Numbered from the stretch's first letter, positions 17,288-26,582 are shown. The stretch: DNA of 64,000 nucleotides from Thermococcus sp. 18S1 (GCF_012027645.1 NZ_SNUU01000001.1:1488001-1552000), one strand, 5' to 3'. Numbers and translations are program-made. Notes: generated from the letters alone by a model not told the origin.

Positions 17288-18343
17288 GTGAAGTTTCTCG
17301 TGAAGACCCAGAAGGGTATGGAGGGTGTTGCGGCCAATTATATAAGGGAAGCACTTCCGGACGCGGAGATATGGATCTCCCCAATGGGCTACTACGGACT
17401 CGTCATCGTGGAGACTGAGGACGAGAACGCGGGCGAGGTGATGCTCGGCATTCCCGAGATCGAGAGGGTCATTCCCGTTCTCGCGGAGGTTCCGGCCGAG
17501 CTCGAGAGGATCGTTGAGACCGCCGAGAAGGTGGCCCCGCTCATAGGGGAAAACGAGACCTTCGCGGTGAAGACGAAGAGGCGCGGAAAGCACGGGTTCT
17601 CAAGCATCGACGTCAACAGGGAACTCGGGGCAAAGGTGCGCGAGCTCACGGGCGCCGACGTGAACCTCAGCTGGCCGGACAAGGTTGTTCGGGTCGAGAT
17701 AATCGGAGACAGGGCATACGTTTCGGTTCTTCCGGGAGAGGAGTTCAGGAAGTTCACTCCCGACAAGAAGGACGCAAGGGAGCTCTTCCGCAAGGTCACC
17801 GTGGTTCAGATGCCGTACTGGGGAGGTCTTAAGGTCTGCCGCTCTTTCGGGGAGAAGATCGGAAGGGCCGCCCAGGCCTTTGAGGTGAAGGAGCTCATAA
17901 TAGCCCCGAAGGGAAAGATGGATGCCCTCGAGCTGGCCGAGTTCATCAAGGGGGTCAGAGTTGGTCAGGAGAGCAGGCACAGAATACAGCGTGAGAGCTA
18001 TCCCTGGAAGGTTGAGAAGGTTCCCGTCAGCGTGTGGGACCTTTACCAGGTGGTTCGCGACAAAAGGAGGGACAAAAGGCTCCTCATAATAACGGACCCC
18101 AAAGGCCCAACCGTGGCGCAGGTTGGAGAGAAACTTGCGCGCGACATGTTCCACGCGAAGGAGGTTGTCGTGTTCATCGGGTCCCGTGAGGGTATCCCGA
18201 GGGGCCTCTTCAGGTTCGCGGATTACGTGATCGATCTTGCCCCGTACATGACCTTCGCCACAGAGCACGGCATTCCTGCGGCACTCGTGTCCCTCTGGGA
18301 GGTTTACGAGGAATACGCGCGGGAGAGGGAGGGAAAAACCTGA
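17288..18343 (+). CDS. THUMP/SPOUT family RNA methyltransferase
   Basis: 351 residues. The N-terminal part (KFLVKTQKGMEGVAANYI through LSWPDKVVRVEIIGD) is a THUMP-type RNA-binding region; the C-terminal half (DPKGPTVAQ, VVFIGSREGIPRGL, ATEHGIPAALVSL) has the knotted SPOUT methyltransferase motifs, using S-adenosylmethionine to methylate tRNA or rRNA. The exact target base is not shown by the sequence. Start is GTG 17288 after GGGGTGAG, with TATA box CTTTTAAATA about 30-40 nt upstream, so the leader is short. Confidence 0.88.
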   Translation: MKFLVKTQKGMEGVAANYIREALPDAEIWISPMGYYGLVIVETEDENAGEVMLGIPEIERVIPVLAEVPAELERIVETAEKVAPLIGENETFAVKTKRRGKHGFSSIDVNRELGAKVRELTGADVNLSWPDKVVRVEIIGDRAYVSVLPGEEFRKFTPDKKDARELFRKVTVVQMPYWGGLKVCRSFGEKIGRAAQAFEVKELIIAPKGKMDALELAEFIKGVRVGQESRHRIQRESYPWKVEKVPVSVWDLYQVVRDKRRDKRLLIITDPKGPTVAQVGEKLARDMFHAKEVVVFIGSREGIPRGLFRFADYVIDLAPYMTFATEHGIPAALVSLWEVYEEYAREREGKT

Positions 18344-18387
18344 GTTTTTCTTTAATTCTTCAATTCTTGAATTATATGCTTTGGCGA

Positions 18388-18446
18388 GGCGTCAGACCCT
18401 AAGGTCGTCCTCACCGCTCGGGAATCCGCCGTAGTCATCATCCGCC
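18388..18446 (-). ncRNA. C/D box guide sRNA
   Basis: Read on the minus strand: GGCG stem, box C ATGATGA (18435-18441), a 13-nt guide, box D' CCGA, box C' TGAGGA, a 12-nt guide ending CCTTAGGGT, box D CTGA (18392-18395) and CGCC closing the terminal stem. A TATA box (GATTTTAAAACC, 18467-18476 region) lies exactly 25 nt before the GGCG, so it has its own promoter, overlapping the end of the DUF92 gene. The D guide can pair with the conserved 23S segment CCTAAGGT in helix 71, pointing to 2'-O-methylation at the base matching E. coli U1939; this target is inferred. Confidence 0.82.
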
Positions 18447-18477
18447 AGGGGAGAATTCCCTTGGAGGTTTTAAAATC

Positions 18478-19197
18478 TCACGCTCCTCCGAGGAGGTAGA
18501 ACAGGCCAGCGCCCACGAAGCCGCCCAGGAGTGAGGCCAGGAAATTGGTGGAGTTGTTGTTGGTGATGCCTTCGTTCTCCAGGGTGGCGCCTATTAGGCT
18601 ATCCAGGTTGACCCCGATGAAACCGCCCAGGGTCACCGCGAGAAGCATGGGGCCCTTGTCCGAGGTCAAGGGGAGGGCAAACAGTGCTATCGCCAGCGCT
18701 CCGGTGAGGGCGAAGAGCTCGCCTGCCCATGATACAGCGCCGTTGGTTCCAGGCTTGGCGGGTTTAAAGTTGGTTATCAGTTTCGGGCTTCTTCCGAAGA
18801 CCTTTCCAAGCTCGCTGGCGAGGGTATCCCCGTTTGCTGTTGCGATGGCCGCGAACGTGGCCGCCCAGAAAACATCCATCTGGGACAGATACTCGAAGGC
18901 GAGAAAGATGGCGGCAGCGAGTCCGTTTCCGAGGACGTTGCCCCAGCTCCGGACTCCATTTCTGCTTTGAGCCGTGCCGAGTCTGGCCTTCTCCATAAAC
19001 CTGTATTTAGTTGCAAGAACGCCGATGACAACGAAGGCCACCATGGCCAGGAACGGATAAATCCCGCCGAGCTCTATGACGACAAGCCCCAGCGCCGCCG
19101 CCGCTGCGGCACCCTTTGCGTCGAGGGCCTTGAACCTGTACGAGCCGAGGCCCAGCCCAGCGACCACTGCCAAGTCCACGGCGATTCTTTCGAGCAT
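18478..19197 (-). CDS. DUF92 family membrane protein
   Basis: 239 residues with six or so membrane helices. The conserved central stretch ATANGDTLASELGKVFG and KPGTNGAVSWAGE identify DUF92 (TIGR00297-like). In plants a relative (VTE6) is phytyl-phosphate kinase, so an isoprenoid-phosphate kinase role is possible but unproven in archaea. Start ATG 19197 follows AGGTGGCAACG; the GTG nine bases upstream is part of that site. The promoter of the C/D sRNA at 18388 overlaps its last codons. Confidence 0.85.
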   Translation of the reverse strand: MLERIAVDLAVVAGLGLGSYRFKALDAKGAAAAAALGLVVIELGGIYPFLAMVAFVVIGVLATKYRFMEKARLGTAQSRNGVRSWGNVLGNGLAAAIFLAFEYLSQMDVFWAATFAAIATANGDTLASELGKVFGRSPKLITNFKPAKPGTNGAVSWAGELFALTGALAIALFALPLTSDKGPMLLAVTLGGFIGVNLDSLIGATLENEGITNNNSTNFLASLLGGFVGAGLFYLLGGA

Positions 19198-19275
19198 CGT
19201 TGCCACCTTGGGAAGAAGTGCTGCGGGGCGTTTATTATTCTTTCTCTCGGCGGTTGACGAAGGAAGTAAAGGAAA

Positions 19276-19725
19276 TCAAAGAACCTCGAACTTAACGGTC
19301 TCGGTCACGAAGGTTATGTCAAGCTTGTCGATTCCGGGTATCTTCCTGGAGACCTCTGCGATGATTCTCTCGAGCTCCTTCATGTCCTTCGGCCCAACTA
19401 TGTGGACGACCAGGCTGTGGGAGCCGATGGCACGCTGGACTATCTTGATGTTCTCATCCTCGACCAGGATGGGGATTATCTCGTCGATGTTGACCGACGG
19501 CTTGAGGGTTATTCCGAGGATCACGTGGACGTAGCCAAGGGCATCGTAGTCGGGTATGACTGTGTACTTCTTTATAACGCCGTTTCTCTCAAGGCGGTCC
19601 ATTCTCCTTGATATCCTCTGTCTGGTGGTGCCGAGAATCTCAGCGAGCTCCTTATAGGTAAGGCGGGCATTCCTTGAGAGAAGCTTTAAAATGCGGATGT
19701 CGATTCCGTTTATTTTATCCGCCAT
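19276..19725 (-). CDS. Lrp/AsnC family transcription regulator
   Basis: 149 residues: an N-terminal helix-turn-helix (ARLTYKELAEILGTTRQRIS, about 19-38) and the C-terminal RAM ligand domain (YVHVILGITLKP, IGSHSLVVHIVGP). Members respond to amino acids and bind as octamers. Start ATG 19725 follows GGGGGGTGAAGAG. TATA-like TTTTTATAAT at about 19771-19780. The immediate neighbours give no clear regulon. Confidence 0.92.
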   Translation of the reverse strand: MADKINGIDIRILKLLSRNARLTYKELAEILGTTRQRISRRMDRLERNGVIKKYTVIPDYDALGYVHVILGITLKPSVNIDEIIPILVEDENIKIVQRAIGSHSLVVHIVGPKDMKELERIIAEVSRKIPGIDKLDITFVTETVKFEVL

Positions 19726-19882
19726 CTCTTCACCCCCCAGTATTTTTAATCCTGGTTGGTCATTCGATTATAAAAATGTTTCTATAAGTTGGATTATTTC
19801 TAACCCTCAGGTCACTCTGTGGGCACCTGATGACCGCAAAACCCGGTTATATGATGGAACCAGTTGTTACAGTGGAAGATCT

Positions 19883-20203
19883 TTATCCCTCAATGTCCTC
19901 ATCGGGTTCTCCCCATCGGTTCTTGTCGCGAACCTGGTACTTGTTCACGCTTTTCTCCAGCGCGTTGAGGAGGTCGACGCCATAATAGTTCGCGATGCAG
20001 GCGAGTGCGAAGACCACGTCGCCGATTTCCTCCTCCAGACGTTCCTTCTCCCCGGCGCCTTTGACACCCTCGACCTTCAGAAGCTCATCGGCCAGCTCGC
20101 CGACCTCCTCCATCAGCGCCGCGAGCATCTCAAAGGGGCCCCAGTAGCCGCCGAACTCCCTAACGAGCCTGTCAACTTTTTCCTGGTGCTCGTTCACGGT
20201 CAC
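19883..20203 (-). CDS. MazG-like nucleotide pyrophosphohydrolase
   Basis: 106 residues of a single MazG domain, which hydrolyses nucleoside triphosphates to monophosphates. The metal-binding acids appear as EEVGELADE (about 32-40) and EEEIGDVVFALA (about 57-68). The GTG start overlaps the stop of the preceding ArsR-type gene (GTGA), so they are translated from one mRNA. About 157 nt between this gene and lrp contain no gene. It could sanitise the nucleotide pool; substrate not shown. Confidence 0.87.
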   Translation of the reverse strand: MTVNEHQEKVDRLVREFGGYWGPFEMLAALMEEVGELADELLKVEGVKGAGEKERLEEEIGDVVFALACIANYYGVDLLNALEKSVNKYQVRDKNRWGEPDEDIEG

Positions 20204-20577
20204 ACCAGCCCCTCACGGACCTTTGTAAGGTACTCTTCAAGCACATCTTTGTTGGTTCTGTAGAAGTGCATCTTGCCCTCCTTACGCTCCTCGATCAGGT
20301 TCAAGGCTTTGAGGGTACGGAGGTGGTGGCTGACCAGCGTCTGATCCTGTTCGAGTATCTTGGATATCAGGCACACGCACATCCAGTTGTCCTTTAGAAG
20401 CTTGAGTATCCTGAACCTCAGGGGGTTGGATATCGCCTTGAGGAACTTCATCGTTTCGTCATCAATGTGGATGTCCACTTCCCTGTCGAGGTCTGGGATG
20501 CTGCATGTCTCAAAACACTGCATCACTGTCCTCTTCTGCTTCTCGTCCAGCTTGCCCAGGACGTCACGCACCTTCAT
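20200..20577 (-). CDS. ArsR/SmtB-type transcription regulator
   Basis: 125 residues: winged helix with SNPLRFRILKLLKDN, then MCVCLISKILEQDQTLVSHHL, the recognition helix, and a wing (EERKEGKMHFYR). Two cysteines in the CVC motif and one further upstream (CFETCSI) form the usual arsenic/cadmium or redox sensor site of the alpha-3 type. Start ATG 20577 follows GGTGTTGGAC; TATA-like TTCTTAAAAAGG lies upstream. It overlaps the MazG gene, an unusual partner; no metal pump is adjacent. Confidence 0.87.
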   Translation of the reverse strand: MKVRDVLGKLDEKQKRTVMQCFETCSIPDLDREVDIHIDDETMKFLKAISNPLRFRILKLLKDNWMCVCLISKILEQDQTLVSHHLRTLKALNLIEERKEGKMHFYRTNKDVLEEYLTKVREGLV

Positions 20578-20658
20578 GTCCAACACCAAAACTCTTAGTG
20601 CGACCCACCTTTTTAAGAATTTTCACATGAACGGGCGTCGGTTTCTTGAGGGGTGGCT

Positions 20659-21030
20659 TTAGTCCACTATCTCCATCCTGATGCGCTCGCCGCTGCTTGA
20701 GTATGCTCTAACGGCGTCTTCCGTGAAGGGGTACGCTATTATCAGGTGAACGCCCCCGAACTTCGAGAAGAAGTGGAGGTCCGCCTGTGAGGGCCAGGCG
20801 CTCGGGCCGGGATGTGAGTGAACGGTTCCCTTTATGCTCTCGTCATAGGGCAGCATCCAGGTGTCGAAGAAAGCCGAACTCGTGCCGAAGTGCGGGTTGG
20901 GGGCTATGAGAACCTCCTCGAAAACCCCGTCCTTCTCCCTCAGGAATCCGGCGAACTCGTTTGGGTAGAACTCGCGCGCCAGCTCCAGCAGGTATTCGAG
21001 CAGCTCCCTTCTTATTCTCACGACTTCCAT
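20659..21030 (-). CDS. JAMM/MPN+ metalloprotease
   Basis: 123 residues with a complete JAMM zinc site: Glu25 (NEF), then HSHPGPSAWPSQAD with His71, His73, Ser81 and Asp84. Archaeal JAMM proteins of this size remove ubiquitin-like SAMP proteins from targets or process their tails. Starts MEVVRIRRELL at 21030. No E1 or SAMP gene is adjacent. The family and active site are clear; the substrate is known only for relatives. Confidence 0.9.
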   Translation of the reverse strand: MEVVRIRRELLEYLLELAREFYPNEFAGFLREKDGVFEEVLIAPNPHFGTSSAFFDTWMLPYDESIKGTVHSHPGPSAWPSQADLHFFSKFGGVHLIIAYPFTEDAVRAYSSSGERIRMEIVD

Positions 21031-21064
21031 GCTTTCACCTTCTTGTCTATGAAAATAGGAAAAC

Positions 21065-21448
21065 TCAGAGGACGGCGATGGCCTCTATCTCAACCGTCAC
21101 GCCCTTGGGCAGGTTTGAGACTTCAACAACCGCCCTGGCGGGCTTGGAGCTGGAGAAGTAGCGGTTGTAAACCTCGTTGAACCTGGCGTAGTCAGCCATG
21201 TTCTTGATGTAAACCGTGACCTTCACCACGTTCTCGGCGCTTCCCCCGGCGGCCTCGACCACCGCCAAGAGGTTCTCAAGGGCCACCCTGGCCTGCTCCT
21301 CTATGTCTCCCTCCACAAGTTCCCCTGTTTCGGGGTTTATCGGTATCTGTCCTGAGACGAAGAGGAGCCTCCCTTCCGCAATGATTCCCTGGCTGTAGGG
21401 ACCTATCGGCCTGGGGGCCCTCTCGGTAAAGACGGTTTCCTTTTTCAT
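21065..21448 (-). CDS. ridA: RidA family reactive imine/enamine deaminase
   Basis: 127 residues, typical length for RidA/YjgF/UK114. It hydrolyses reactive 2-aminoacrylate and related imines from PLP enzymes. Landmarks: [13 protein letters not shown] at the start, [15 protein letters not shown], the [12 protein letters not shown] strand and the substrate arginine in [15 protein letters not shown]. Start ATG 21448 follows GGAGGTGGGAGA. A candidate C/D box RNA lies in its leader (21466-21534). Confidence 0.95.
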   Translation of the reverse strand: MKKETVFTERAPRPIGPYSQGIIAEGRLLFVSGQIPINPETGELVEGDIEEQARVALENLLAVVEAAGGSAENVVKVTVYIKNMADYARFNEVYNRYFSSSKPARAVVEVSNLPKGVTVEIEAIAVL

Positions 21449-21465
21449 TCTCCCACCTCCAAAAT

Positions 21466-21534
21466 GAATCAGCGAAGCGAAGACTCCTCATCGCGGCTGG
21501 GGCACCGCTCGGGTGTCCTCGGCTTCATCACTCT
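21466..21534 (-). ncRNA. Candidate C/D box guide sRNA in the ridA leader
   Basis: On the minus strand: box C GTGATGA (21525-21531), a 12-nt guide, box D' CCGA, a short GCGG/CCGC hairpin spacer, box C' TGAGGA, a 12-nt guide and box D CTGA (21469-21472). The variant D' and C' boxes are the same as in the sRNA at 18388. No TATA box of its own is evident, and the end stem is weak, so it may be processed from the DUF2666-ridA transcript or be a chance match. Confidence 0.5.
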
Positions 21535-21542
21535 CCTCGGGT

Positions 21543-22346
21543 TCACTTCTTCTCCAGGTACTTCTCAAGGCTCTTGGCCGGGACATCGAGGGGCAGGCCT
21601 ATCTTCTCCAGGGCCTTCCTCAGGGCGTAAACACGTGCATGCTCAACGAACGGCCTGGGGGCATAGTTCTCGGCCGGGAAGTGCATGTACTTCTCAACGA
21701 CGGCCGGAATCTCGGCCTTTTTGACCTTCTTGAACTCCCCGAACCACGCGTCTATCCCGCTCACATCGATGCCCGCATAGACGGGGAGCTTCAGGGCTAT
21801 GCTCTCGTTTATGCTTGCGAGGAGCCTTGCGACATCCGCCATCGGCGTCTTGTCGTCTATGATGAGTCTCCTAACAGCTCTCCACTTGCCGTGATCCGCG
21901 CTGAGGTGGAACGCCGTGAAGTTGACGTGGTCCTCGTTGTACGGGAAGACTATCCTGACCTCGCTCAGCGGCTCTTCGGGGTAGTCCACGGGGACTTTCT
22001 TGGAGAGAACCTCCCTGACGAGGAGCGCCTTGGCCACGTCAACGAGGTGCTTTCTGAGCTTCTTGTCGTCCTCGAAGACGAGCTGACCCAGCTTTCTGGC
22101 GGTTCCCGGAGATTTGAGCGCCACAATGGCATCGCTCAGGTTCTTCTGCGCCAGCTCTTCGGCGAGGCTCGCTATTCCCGCGACGTTCATGACCTCCGTG
22201 AGGTACTCAGGTATCTTCGCGTTGACCGTGTTGGCGATGCTCGCTATGAAGTGGGCCACTTTCTCATCGTCCATGTCAAGGAGCCTGTCCGCCACCTTCC
22301 AGTTCCCGTGATGCGCCGTAAACACTATCTGATCCTCTACCTTCAT
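21543..22346 (-). CDS. DUF2666-like protein with internal duplication
   Basis: 267 residues. Two similar halves are visible: [20 protein letters not shown] near the start and [21 protein letters not shown] in the second half, each followed by a helix of the [16 protein letters not shown] / [16 protein letters not shown] type. I associate it with the archaeal DUF2666 family; no function is known. No signal peptide or membrane helix. Start ATG 22346 follows GGTGA by five bases. Divergent from lonB. Confidence 0.65.
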   Translation of the reverse strand: MKVEDQIVFTAHHGNWKVADRLLDMDDEKVAHFIASIANTVNAKIPEYLTEVMNVAGIASLAEELAQKNLSDAIVALKSPGTARKLGQLVFEDDKKLRKHLVDVAKALLVREVLSKKVPVDYPEEPLSEVRIVFPYNEDHVNFTAFHLSADHGKWRAVRRLIIDDKTPMADVARLLASINESIALKLPVYAGIDVSGIDAWFGEFKKVKKAEIPAVVEKYMHFPAENYAPRPFVEHARVYALRKALEKIGLPLDVPAKSLEKYLEKK

Positions 22347-22463
22347 CGCTTTCACCATTCATTATGGGTTCTAGGCACTATTTTAGCTTTTTCTCAGGTG
22401 CCTCAAAAAAGTTATAAATCGCCCCGAGCATTCAGAGTTGAGAGAACGAAAGAGGGAAGAAAA

Positions 22464-24368
22464 ATGGGGGACAAAGAAAAGATTGAAGAGGCCCTGGCCC
22501 CCAGGGAGTACGGCGAGAGCCTGGAGCTGGGCGTGGATTTTAGCACCACAGAGGAGATCAAGGTTCCGGAGAAGCTAATAGACCAGGTCATCGGTCAGGA
22601 GCATGCCGTCGAGGTCATCAGAACCGCGGCAAACCAGAAGAGGCACGTCCTTTTAATCGGAGAGCCCGGAACCGGTAAGTCCATGCTCGGTCAAGCCATG
22701 GCGGAGCTTCTCCCGACGGAGAACCTCGAGGACATACTGGTCTTCCCGAACCAGGAAGACGAGAATATGCCCAAGATAAAGACCGTCCCCGCCTGTCAGG
22801 GAAGAAGAATAATTGAGAAGTACCGGGAGAAGGCCAAGGGCCAGGAGAGTATAAAATCGTACATCCTCCTGTTCGTTATGTTCACCGTCATGCTCGCTCT
22901 CTTCATAGACTTCAACGCGACGACGCTGCTTATGGGTCTCTTTGTCGTCATACTCACTATAATGGCGCTCTCCAACATGCGCCTCAAGGGCTCCGTTCTC
23001 GTTCCGAAGCTTCTCGTGGACAACTGCGGCAGGACCAAGGCGCCGTTCATCGATGCCACGGGCGCTCACGCGGGTGCGCTCCTCGGCGACGTCAGGCACG
23101 ACCCGTTCCAGAGCGGCGGGCTCGGCACCCCTGCCCACGAGAGGGTGGAGCCGGGAATGATACACCGCGCCCATAAGGGAGTCTTGTTCATAGACGAGGT
23201 GGCGACACTGAGCCTCAAGATGCAGCAGAGCCTCCTCACCGCGATGCAGGAGAAGAGGTTCCCGATAACCGGTCAGAGTGAGATGTCGAGCGGTGCAATG
23301 GTCAGGACCGAGCCTGTCCCGTGTGACTTCGTCCTCGTCGCGGCTGGAAACCTTGACACCGTTGACAAGATGCACCCCGCCCTGCGCTCCCGTATTAGGG
23401 GTTACGGTTACGAGGTTTACATGCGCACGACGATGCCGGACACCTTGGAGAACAGGAAGAAGCTCGTCCAGTTCGTCGCACAGGAGGTAATGCGCGACGG
23501 AAAGATACCCCACTTCACCAGAGAGGCCGTTGAGGAGATAGTCAGGGAGGCCCAGAAGAGGGCCGGCAGAAAGGGACACCTCACCCTCCGCCTCCGCGAC
23601 CTCGGTGGTATCGTTAGAGCCGCGGGGGACATAGCCGTAAAGAAGGGCAGGAAGTACGTCGAGAGGGAGGACGTGATAGAGGCCGTCAGAATGGCGAAGC
23701 CGCTCGAGAAGCAACTCGCCGACTGGTACATCGAGAGGAAGAAGGAGTACCAGGTCATCAAGGCGGAGGGCAAGGGAATCGGTCGCGTGAACGGTCTCGC
23801 CGTCATAGGCGAGCAGAGCGGTATAGTCCTGCCGATAGAGGCGGTCGTCGCCCCCGCTGCCAGCAAGGAGGAGGGTAAGATTATAGTCACCGGAAAGCTG
23901 GGGGAGATAGCGAAGGAAGCCGTGCAGAACGTCTCGGCGATAATCAAGCGCTACAAGGGCGAGGACATAAGCCGCTACGATATACACGTCCAGTTCCTCC
24001 AGACCTACGAGGGTGTCGAGGGCGACTCGGCGAGCATAAGCGTGGCCACCGCGGTTATATCCGCGCTGGAGGAGATACCGATAAGGCAGGACGTTGCCAT
24101 GACCGGCTCGCTCAGCGTCCTCGGTGAGGTGCTCCCGATTGGAGGTGCCACGCCGAAGATAGAGGCCGCAATCGAGGCGGGCATAAAGACCGTCATAATC
24201 CCCAAGGCCAACGAGAAGGACGTCTTCCTCAGCAAGGACAAGGCGGAGAAGATACAGATATTCCCGGTCGAGACCATCGACCAGGTCCTCGAGATTGCCC
24301 TCGTGGACAACGAGAGGAAGGATGAGCTTCTCAGGCGTATAAGGGAGGCTCTCCCGCTTTCCCTCTGA
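22464..24368 (+). CDS. lonB: Archaeal membrane-bound ATP-dependent protease LonB
   Basis: 634 residues. AAA+ Walker A GEPGTGKS at 66-73, two membrane helices inserted in the ATPase domain at about 130-170 that anchor it to the inner face of the membrane, Walker B region [12 protein letters not shown], and a C-terminal Lon protease domain with the Ser522/Lys565 dyad ([10 protein letters not shown] and [10 protein letters not shown]). It degrades unfolded and regulatory proteins in archaea, where FtsH is missing. Start ATG 22464 follows GAGGGAAGAA; TATA box AGTTATAAATC at about 22411-22421. The Walker A site, where some Pyrococcus lon genes carry an intein, is uninterrupted. Confidence 0.97.
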   Translation: MGDKEKIEEALAPREYGESLELGVDFSTTEEIKVPEKLIDQVIGQEHAVEVIRTAANQKRHVLLIGEPGTGKSMLGQAMAELLPTENLEDILVFPNQEDENMPKIKTVPACQGRRIIEKYREKAKGQESIKSYILLFVMFTVMLALFIDFNATTLLMGLFVVILTIMALSNMRLKGSVLVPKLLVDNCGRTKAPFIDATGAHAGALLGDVRHDPFQSGGLGTPAHERVEPGMIHRAHKGVLFIDEVATLSLKMQQSLLTAMQEKRFPITGQSEMSSGAMVRTEPVPCDFVLVAAGNLDTVDKMHPALRSRIRGYGYEVYMRTTMPDTLENRKKLVQFVAQEVMRDGKIPHFTREAVEEIVREAQKRAGRKGHLTLRLRDLGGIVRAAGDIAVKKGRKYVEREDVIEAVRMAKPLEKQLADWYIERKKEYQVIKAEGKGIGRVNGLAVIGEQSGIVLPIEAVVAPAASKEEGKIIVTGKLGEIAKEAVQNVSAIIKRYKGEDISRYDIHVQFLQTYEGVEGDSASISVATAVISALEEIPIRQDVAMTGSLSVLGEVLPIGGATPKIEAAIEAGIKTVIIPKANEKDVFLSKDKAEKIQIFPVETIDQVLEIALVDNERKDELLRRIREALPLSL

Positions 24369-24495
24369 ACTTTCCATTCCCCTTTTTCCTGCGTCTCCAG
24401 CTTCTTCTGATTCCCACGTTTCGGTTCGTGGTCCCCATCCGCGCCCAGAAATGCTTAAAAAACGTCCCATCCACGTTACCCACGGAGGTGAGTTA

Positions 24496-25236
24496 ATGCT
24501 CAAAGTTGAGAACCTTCACGTCTCGGTTGAGGGCAAGGCCATACTCAAAGGCCTCACCCTTACGGTGAATTTCGGTGAGTTTCACGTTGTCATGGGGCCG
24601 AACGGCTCGGGAAAATCCACTTTGGCCCTCACAATAGCGGGTCATCCCAGGTACTCCGTGGAGGGTGGAAGGATACTCTTCGACGGGGAGGATATAACCA
24701 GCCTTGGCCCCGACGAGAGGGCCAAGAGGGGAATAATGCTGGCCTTCCAGCACCCCCACGAGGTCGAGGGCGTTAGAATCATCGAGTTCCTCCAGCAGGT
24801 TCTAATTGAGACGAAGGGCGTTGATCCCGTAGAGGCCTATGATAGGATAGTCAAAAAAGCGGAGGAGCTGTGGTTCAGGGAAGAGGATCTCCACCGCCAC
24901 GTTAACGTTGGCTTCTCCGGTGGCGAGAGGAAGCGGCTTGAGCTTCTCCAGGCGCTTCTCATAGAGCCGAAGCTTCTTATCCTTGACGAGCCCGACAGCG
25001 GCGTTGACGTTGACTCCCTGAGCGTCATCAGCAGAAAGATAGAGGAGCTGCATCAGCGCGGCACGGCCGTGCTCCTCGTCACTCACTACGGCAGGATACT
25101 CGGACACCTCGACAGGGAGAAGCTCAGGGTTCACGTCATGAGGGACGGCAGGATAGTAAAGACCGGAAGCGGTGAGCTGGTGGAGAGAATAGAGAGCGAG
25201 GGCTTCGGCAGGATATTCGAGGAGGTGGGAGAATGA
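24496..25236 (+). CDS. sufC: Fe-S assembly ATPase SufC
   Basis: 246 residues, ABC-type ATPase of the SUF iron-sulfur cluster system. Walker A GPNGSGKS at 34-41, signature FSGGERKRLELLQ, Walker B LLILDEPDSGVDVDSL. SufC lacks membrane partners and drives conformational change of the SufB scaffold. Start ATG 24496 follows GGAGGTGAGTTA. TATA-like GCTTAAAAAAC lies at about 24450-24460. It overlaps sufB by four bases (ATGA). Confidence 0.95.
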   Translation: MLKVENLHVSVEGKAILKGLTLTVNFGEFHVVMGPNGSGKSTLALTIAGHPRYSVEGGRILFDGEDITSLGPDERAKRGIMLAFQHPHEVEGVRIIEFLQQVLIETKGVDPVEAYDRIVKKAEELWFREEDLHRHVNVGFSGGERKRLELLQALLIEPKLLILDEPDSGVDVDSLSVISRKIEELHQRGTAVLLVTHYGRILGHLDREKLRVHVMRDGRIVKTGSGELVERIESEGFGRIFEEVGE

Positions 25237-26582
25237 GCGCTCATTCTGACTCCGTGACCATTCAGGAGGCCAAGGAGATCATAGCACAGGAGATAGAGAA
25301 CCTGGCACGCAGGAACAAGGAACCGGAGTGGATGACGAGGATAAGGTACAAGGCACTTGAAGCGTTCGAAAGGGCCCCCCACAGGGATCCCATAATCAGC
25401 GAGGAGGAACTGCTTAAGTTCATCGCCAAGCCCGATATAGCCGGCGTTCCCGAGAACATCGAGAGCCTCGACGACCTGCCTCCGGAGATGAAGGCCCTCC
25501 TCGACAGGCTGGGCATAAGCGAGGTTGAGCAGAAGTACGTAGCCGGACTGGCCGTTCAGACGGACACCGGCGTTATTTACAACGAGTTCCTCAAGGAGTG
25601 GGCGAAGAAGGGTCTCATAGTTCTGCCGATGGAAGAGGCGGTTAAAAAATACCCCGATGTTGTTAAACGACATTTCCTCCAGCTTTTCCGTGCGGATGAG
25701 AGCAAAATGGCCGCTTATCACACGGCAGTATGGAACGGCGGAATTTTCCTCTACGTCAAGGAAGGCCTTAAAGTTCCGTTCCCGCTGCACCTGTTCTTCC
25801 TGATTCAGGAGAGCGCGCTGGCCCAGGCGCCGCACATAATCATAATCGCCGAGAAGAACACGGAGTTCCATCTCATCGAGGGCTGCACCGCACCGGTTCT
25901 TGTCAAGCACTCCCTCCACCTCGACATGACAGAGGCGTATCTCCACGAAGGCGCAAGGGCCCAGCTGACAGTCCTCCAGAACTGGCCGGAGTACGTTCAC
26001 ACGAGGCCGATGACCAGGGCGAGGATCGGTAAAGGGGCGCGCTTCATCAACACCACCGTTGGCCTCGGAACGGGCAGGAGCAACATAGCCAACCCCAAGT
26101 ACTGGGTGGACGAGAACGGCTATGTCGAGCTTAACGGAATAATCCTCGGCCAGAAGGACTGGTACGTTGACCTGGGCGGAGAGATGTACCTCCAGGGTAG
26201 AGGCGCCGCCGGTATAAACGCGAGCAAGGCTGTCATAATGGATGAGAGCACCGTAATAACCCGGGGCATAATAAGGGCAGAGGCTCCAAAAACCAAAGGG
26301 CACATAAGCTGCGACGCACTGCTGATGAGCGATAAAGCGGCGATGGAGACCTATCCTGGACTCGTCAGCAGGGTCGATGACGCCGAGCTGAGCCACGAAG
26401 CCGCGATAGGCAAGATACGTGAGGAGGAGCTGTTCTACCTCATGTCAAGAGGTCTCAGCGAGGAGAAGGCGACCCAGCTAATCGTCAAGGGCTTCCTCGA
26501 GCCGATGCTCAAGGACATCCCGATGGAGTTCCTCGTGGAGATAAGGAAGATTATCGAACTGGCCGTGAGCGGGGGCATGTGA
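25233..26582 (+). CDS. sufB: Fe-S assembly scaffold SufB
   Basis: 449 residues of the SufB/SufD beta-helix family. Landmarks: KNTEFHLIEGCTAP with the cluster cysteine, the repeating beta-helix stretch with RFINTTVGLGTGRSN, KGHISCDALLMSD and SHEAAIGKIREEELFYLMSRG. A single SufB-type protein with SufC is the usual minimal archaeal SUF set; no separate sufD is seen here. Start ATG 25233 is inside the last codons of sufC. Confidence 0.94.
   Translation: MSAHSDSVTIQEAKEIIAQEIENLARRNKEPEWMTRIRYKALEAFERAPHRDPIISEEELLKFIAKPDIAGVPENIESLDDLPPEMKALLDRLGISEVEQKYVAGLAVQTDTGVIYNEFLKEWAKKGLIVLPMEEAVKKYPDVVKRHFLQLFRADESKMAAYHTAVWNGGIFLYVKEGLKVPFPLHLFFLIQESALAQAPHIIIIAEKNTEFHLIEGCTAPVLVKHSLHLDMTEAYLHEGARAQLTVLQNWPEYVHTRPMTRARIGKGARFINTTVGLGTGRSNIANPKYWVDENGYVELNGIILGQKDWYVDLGGEMYLQGRGAAGINASKAVIMDESTVITRGIIRAEAPKTKGHISCDALLMSDKAAMETYPGLVSRVDDAELSHEAAIGKIREEELFYLMSRGLSEEKATQLIVKGFLEPMLKDIPMEFLVEIRKIIELAVSGGM

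Noticed and set aside
19826-19880. C/D box-like CTGATGA on the plus strand
   Set aside because: No box D follows at a proper distance.
21513-22463. Long upstream extension of the lonB frame
   Set aside because: It runs antisense through the DUF2666-like gene; a proper start with TATA box and GAGGGAAG lies at 22464.
22653-24503. 616-codon minus-strand frame opposite lonB
   Set aside because: Shadow frame caused by GC-rich codon use; no family resemblance and lonB is certain.
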